Origin: Flavobacteriales bacterium
Lineage (GTDB): Bacteria > Bacteroidota > Bacteroidia > Flavobacteriales > Crocinitomicaceae
DNA length: 9,321 nt
Assembly (NCBI GenBank): GCA_947375085.1
Contig: CANCEQ010000124.1
Location: 1 to 9,321 of the forward strand
Direction of reading: 5' to 3'
The notes under the pieces are model-generated. The model did not search any database. It saw only the letters and a program-made list of their open reading frames with translations, and was not told the DNA's origin. Shown in pieces: positions 7,198 to 9,321 of this stretch; the first letter of the stretch is position 1; every line of letters starts with the position of its first letter. The position numbers were made by a program, and so were the translations under genes.

Positions 7198-8715
7198 TTG
7201 AAAGAATTAAAGTCATATCACGTTCTACTATTTATTCTAGCAGTAATGCTCATTTTGAGTCCTGTTGTTTATTTTGCGCCGGAAGAAGGATATGATTTAG
7301 GTGGTTCAAAGATTCATTTTTTATCAAAAGAGGAATTTTTTCATCCTAAAAAACAAGTCAAAAAAGATATTTCAAAAATTGTTGCCATGGTGGATACTTC
7401 TAATTTGGATGTATCTATTGATGAGACTGTTACTACTGAGCCTATAAACCTTCCCGAAACTAAAAAACAAGTAAAACATAAGTCTCGTTCCAAAGGAAAT
7501 TTAGGAGCGCCAAAGGGGGGAGAGCTATCCGATGAGAGCACTACTAATTTACATTTATCAGAATCAGCAAAAGCTAATTTGCATCGTTTCTTTGATAAAA
7601 TGGACAAAGTAGCAACTGAAAAATCGAAATTACACATTTTACATTACGGTGATTCTCAAATCGAAGGAGATAGAATGACTTCATATATTCGTCAACGTAT
7701 TCAAAATCAATTTGGTGGGAATGGTCCAGGTTTAATTCCTGCAATGAACGTGTATCAAACGATGTCTTTTAAACAAAATTATTCTTCCAATTTTGTTCGT
7801 TATAATTGTTTTGGTGGTTTGAAATTGAAGAATCGTAGATACGGTGCGATGGGTTCAGCAGCAAGATTTACAGCTGAGGAATATGATAGTAGTGATATCG
7901 CAAATACAAATGCTATTAAAGAAGCGTGGATTGAAATTGAACCATCTTACAGTGCTCAAAGTAGAGCTAGGACTTACAATAATGTTAAAATGTTTTATAC
8001 AAGTTGCGTTAAACCTTGCGCTGTAAAAGTGTTTCAAAATGGGAAATTAATTCACGAAGATAGTTTAGTAAAAGATGGAAAATACCACGTTCTTCCTTTG
8101 AGTTTTACTTCTTCAGCGGGTAAATTGAAATATGTTTTTTCGAGTGCTTTAAGTCCAACGATTTGTGGTTTTTCATTGGAAGGAGATTACGGAGTTCAAG
8201 TTGATAACATTGGAATGAGAGGTTGTAGCGGGACATTCTTTGGCTATCTAGATCACAATGTTGTTAGTAGAATGTACAATGATTTGAACAGTGAATTGAT
8301 TCTATTGCAATTTGGAGGAAATTCGGTTCCTTATTTTAAGGATAGTTCATCTGTTCGAAGGTATGCTTCACAATTTCAATCACAAATACGAATGGTGAAA
8401 AAATTACATCCATCGGCCGCAATTATTGTGATTGGACCAAGTGATATGTCTAAATTTAGCGGTGGGATTTATGAGTCGTATCGATTGTTGCCTTATTGTG
8501 TTGCTCAAATGAGAAGAGTTTCATCAAATGAAGGAGCAGGTTATTGGGATTTATTTTCAGCGATGGGAGGATTGAATTCAATGCCATCGTGGGTTGAAAG
8601 CGGGTTAGCAGGAAAAGATTATATTCATTTTAGTAATAGAGGAGCTAGTATTGCATCACAATTATTTTACGATGCATTTGAAGCTGAATTTGCGAAGTGG
8701 AAACAACAAGAGTAA
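7198..8715 (+). CDS. Membrane-anchored SGNH/GDSL-type hydrolase or acyltransferase
   Basis: A 505-residue protein with one N-terminal membrane segment (about residues 9-27), a charged, probably extended linker to about 120, then an SGNH fold facing the periplasm. Motifs: block I HYGDSQIEGD with nucleophile Ser153, block II GMRGCSG at 339-345, block III FGGNS at 372-376 with Asn375, and block V KDYIHF with Asp474 and His477. The gap between blocks I and II is about 185 residues, far more than in simple SGNH enzymes. Residues about 240-335 are beta-rich and include CVKPC (270-274), suggesting an inserted sandwich domain as in Ape1/PatB-type peptidoglycan O-acetyl enzymes. The start is TTG: a stop at 7129-7131 bounds the frame, no ATG or GTG precedes 7198, and the first ATG (residue 17) would cut the membrane helix. 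A similar gene follows 10 bases later. Whether it removes or transfers acyl groups, and from which polymer, cannot be told. Confidence 0.85.
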   Translation: MKELKSYHVLLFILAVMLILSPVVYFAPEEGYDLGGSKIHFLSKEEFFHPKKQVKKDISKIVAMVDTSNLDVSIDETVTTEPINLPETKKQVKHKSRSKGNLGAPKGGELSDESTTNLHLSESAKANLHRFFDKMDKVATEKSKLHILHYGDSQIEGDRMTSYIRQRIQNQFGGNGPGLIPAMNVYQTMSFKQNYSSNFVRYNCFGGLKLKNRRYGAMGSAARFTAEEYDSSDIANTNAIKEAWIEIEPSYSAQSRARTYNNVKMFYTSCVKPCAVKVFQNGKLIHEDSLVKDGKYHVLPLSFTSSAGKLKYVFSSALSPTICGFSLEGDYGVQVDNIGMRGCSGTFFGYLDHNVVSRMYNDLNSELILLQFGGNSVPYFKDSSSVRRYASQFQSQIRMVKKLHPSAAIIVIGPSDMSKFSGGIYESYRLLPYCVAQMRRVSSNEGAGYWDLFSAMGGLNSMPSWVESGLAGKDYIHFSNRGASIASQLFYDAFEAEFAKWKQQE

Positions 8716-8725
8716 GTGTTTCTAA

Positions 8726-9321
8726 ATGAAATTGACAAAAAAATTAATTAAATATAAAATATTGATTTTGAGATTGATGTATTCTATAGGGTTTGTGTTT
8801 ATGTTGTTTTCGTGTTCAACGATTGCGCAACTATTTTCACGTCCTGATACATTGAATAGTTATGAGTTTTCTGATTTTTACAATTTAGATACTTCGTTAA
8901 AATCTAAATATCCATTTATTCATTTTGAGAAAAATAACTTTCAATTTTTATCTCCTGTTAGTCCTAATTGGGTCAATTTGTATAGAAATATGCAGAAAAT
9001 GGTCCACGAAAAAGACAGGAAATTAAATTTTTACCACATTGGAGGGTCTCATTTACAGGCAGATATATATACTCACGATATAAGAGAGAAATTACAAATG
9101 ACATGGGAAGGAGTTTCTGGAGAAAGAGGGTTTTTATTTCCTTTTGATTTAGCGAAAACGAACAATCCTGCAAATTATGAATTTTCATCTTCAAATAATT
9201 GGAAATCATACAGAAGTGTAGCGCACGATGTGTGTGAATTAGATTATGGTTTATTAGGAGCCATAGTTTCATGTTCGGATGCTAAAATGGATTTACATTT
9301 CCGTCACGATAAAACAAAAGT
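8726..9321 (+). CDS. Second SGNH-like envelope protein with GGSH block I, 3'-truncated
   Basis: The frame starts with ATG 10 bases after the previous stop and stays open to the window end, giving 198 residues. A basic N-terminus and hydrophobic segment lead to LFSCS with Cys30, a possible lipoprotein signal although Phe at -2 is atypical; cleavage near STIAQ is the alternative. Residues 104-109 are HIGGSH, in the place of HYGDSQ of the upstream protein, and are followed by LQADIYTHDIREKLQ, matching the helix after block I in this family. ERGFLFPF (133-140) resembles the GPGLIPA stretch of its neighbour. The nucleophile Ser108 is kept, but the Asp of GDS is Gly. Later SGNH blocks lie outside the window, so activity cannot be judged. 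The layout suggests a paralogous, co-transcribed partner of the upstream gene. Confidence 0.8.
   Translation, partial: MKLTKKLIKYKILILRLMYSIGFVFMLFSCSTIAQLFSRPDTLNSYEFSDFYNLDTSLKSKYPFIHFEKNNFQFLSPVSPNWVNLYRNMQKMVHEKDRKLNFYHIGGSHLQADIYTHDIREKLQMTWEGVSGERGFLFPFDLAKTNNPANYEFSSSNNWKSYRSVAHDVCELDYGLLGAIVSCSDAKMDLHFRHDKTK

Noticed and set aside
8973..9272. 99-codon minus-strand frame opposite the second SGNH gene.
   Set aside because: It lies wholly antisense to a frame with recognisable SGNH family motifs and has no plausible start region or domain.

Overview
The window looks like chromosomal DNA from a Bacteroidetes bacterium, probably in the class Flavobacteriia and perhaps near Crocinitomicaceae; the family-level guess is inference. 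The reasons are the low G+C content, AT-rich translation starts mostly lacking Shine-Dalgarno motifs, a secreted protease ending in a type IX secretion (T9SS) sorting domain, and a bacterial geranylgeranylglyceryl phosphate synthase. I see no tRNA, rRNA, CRISPR array, insertion sequence or phage gene.

Layout. Positions 1-669 (+) hold the 3' part of a prenylglyceryl phosphate synthase gene. After a 334-base gap containing a possible micro-ORF and an 18-bp palindrome, 1004-3784 (+) encodes a large secreted M43-type (pappalysin-like) metalloprotease. A strong intrinsic terminator follows it. Facing it on the minus strand is a three-gene cluster, read in the order thyA (6841-6047), folA (6025-5510) and a secreted TPR-repeat protein (5503-4178). 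A 356-base divergent intergenic region then separates thyA from two tandem plus-strand genes, 7198-8715 and 8726 to the window end. Both encode envelope-located SGNH/GDSL-type proteins, and the second is cut by the window edge.

How the genes work together. ThyA makes dTMP and releases dihydrofolate, which FolA reduces back to tetrahydrofolate, so those two form a functional pair. The TPR gene begins 6 bases after folA and is probably co-transcribed, although its role is unknown. The SGNH pair resembles proteins that add or remove acyl groups on cell-surface polymers, and a membrane acyltransferase gene could lie just beyond the window (inference).

The most unusual items are a roughly 200-residue beta-sandwich-like domain apparently inserted inside the protease catalytic domain, between the zinc site and the Met-turn, and the tandem SGNH pair, in which the second protein has GGSH where the first has GDSQ. 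I found no convincing, wholly new multi-gene system.
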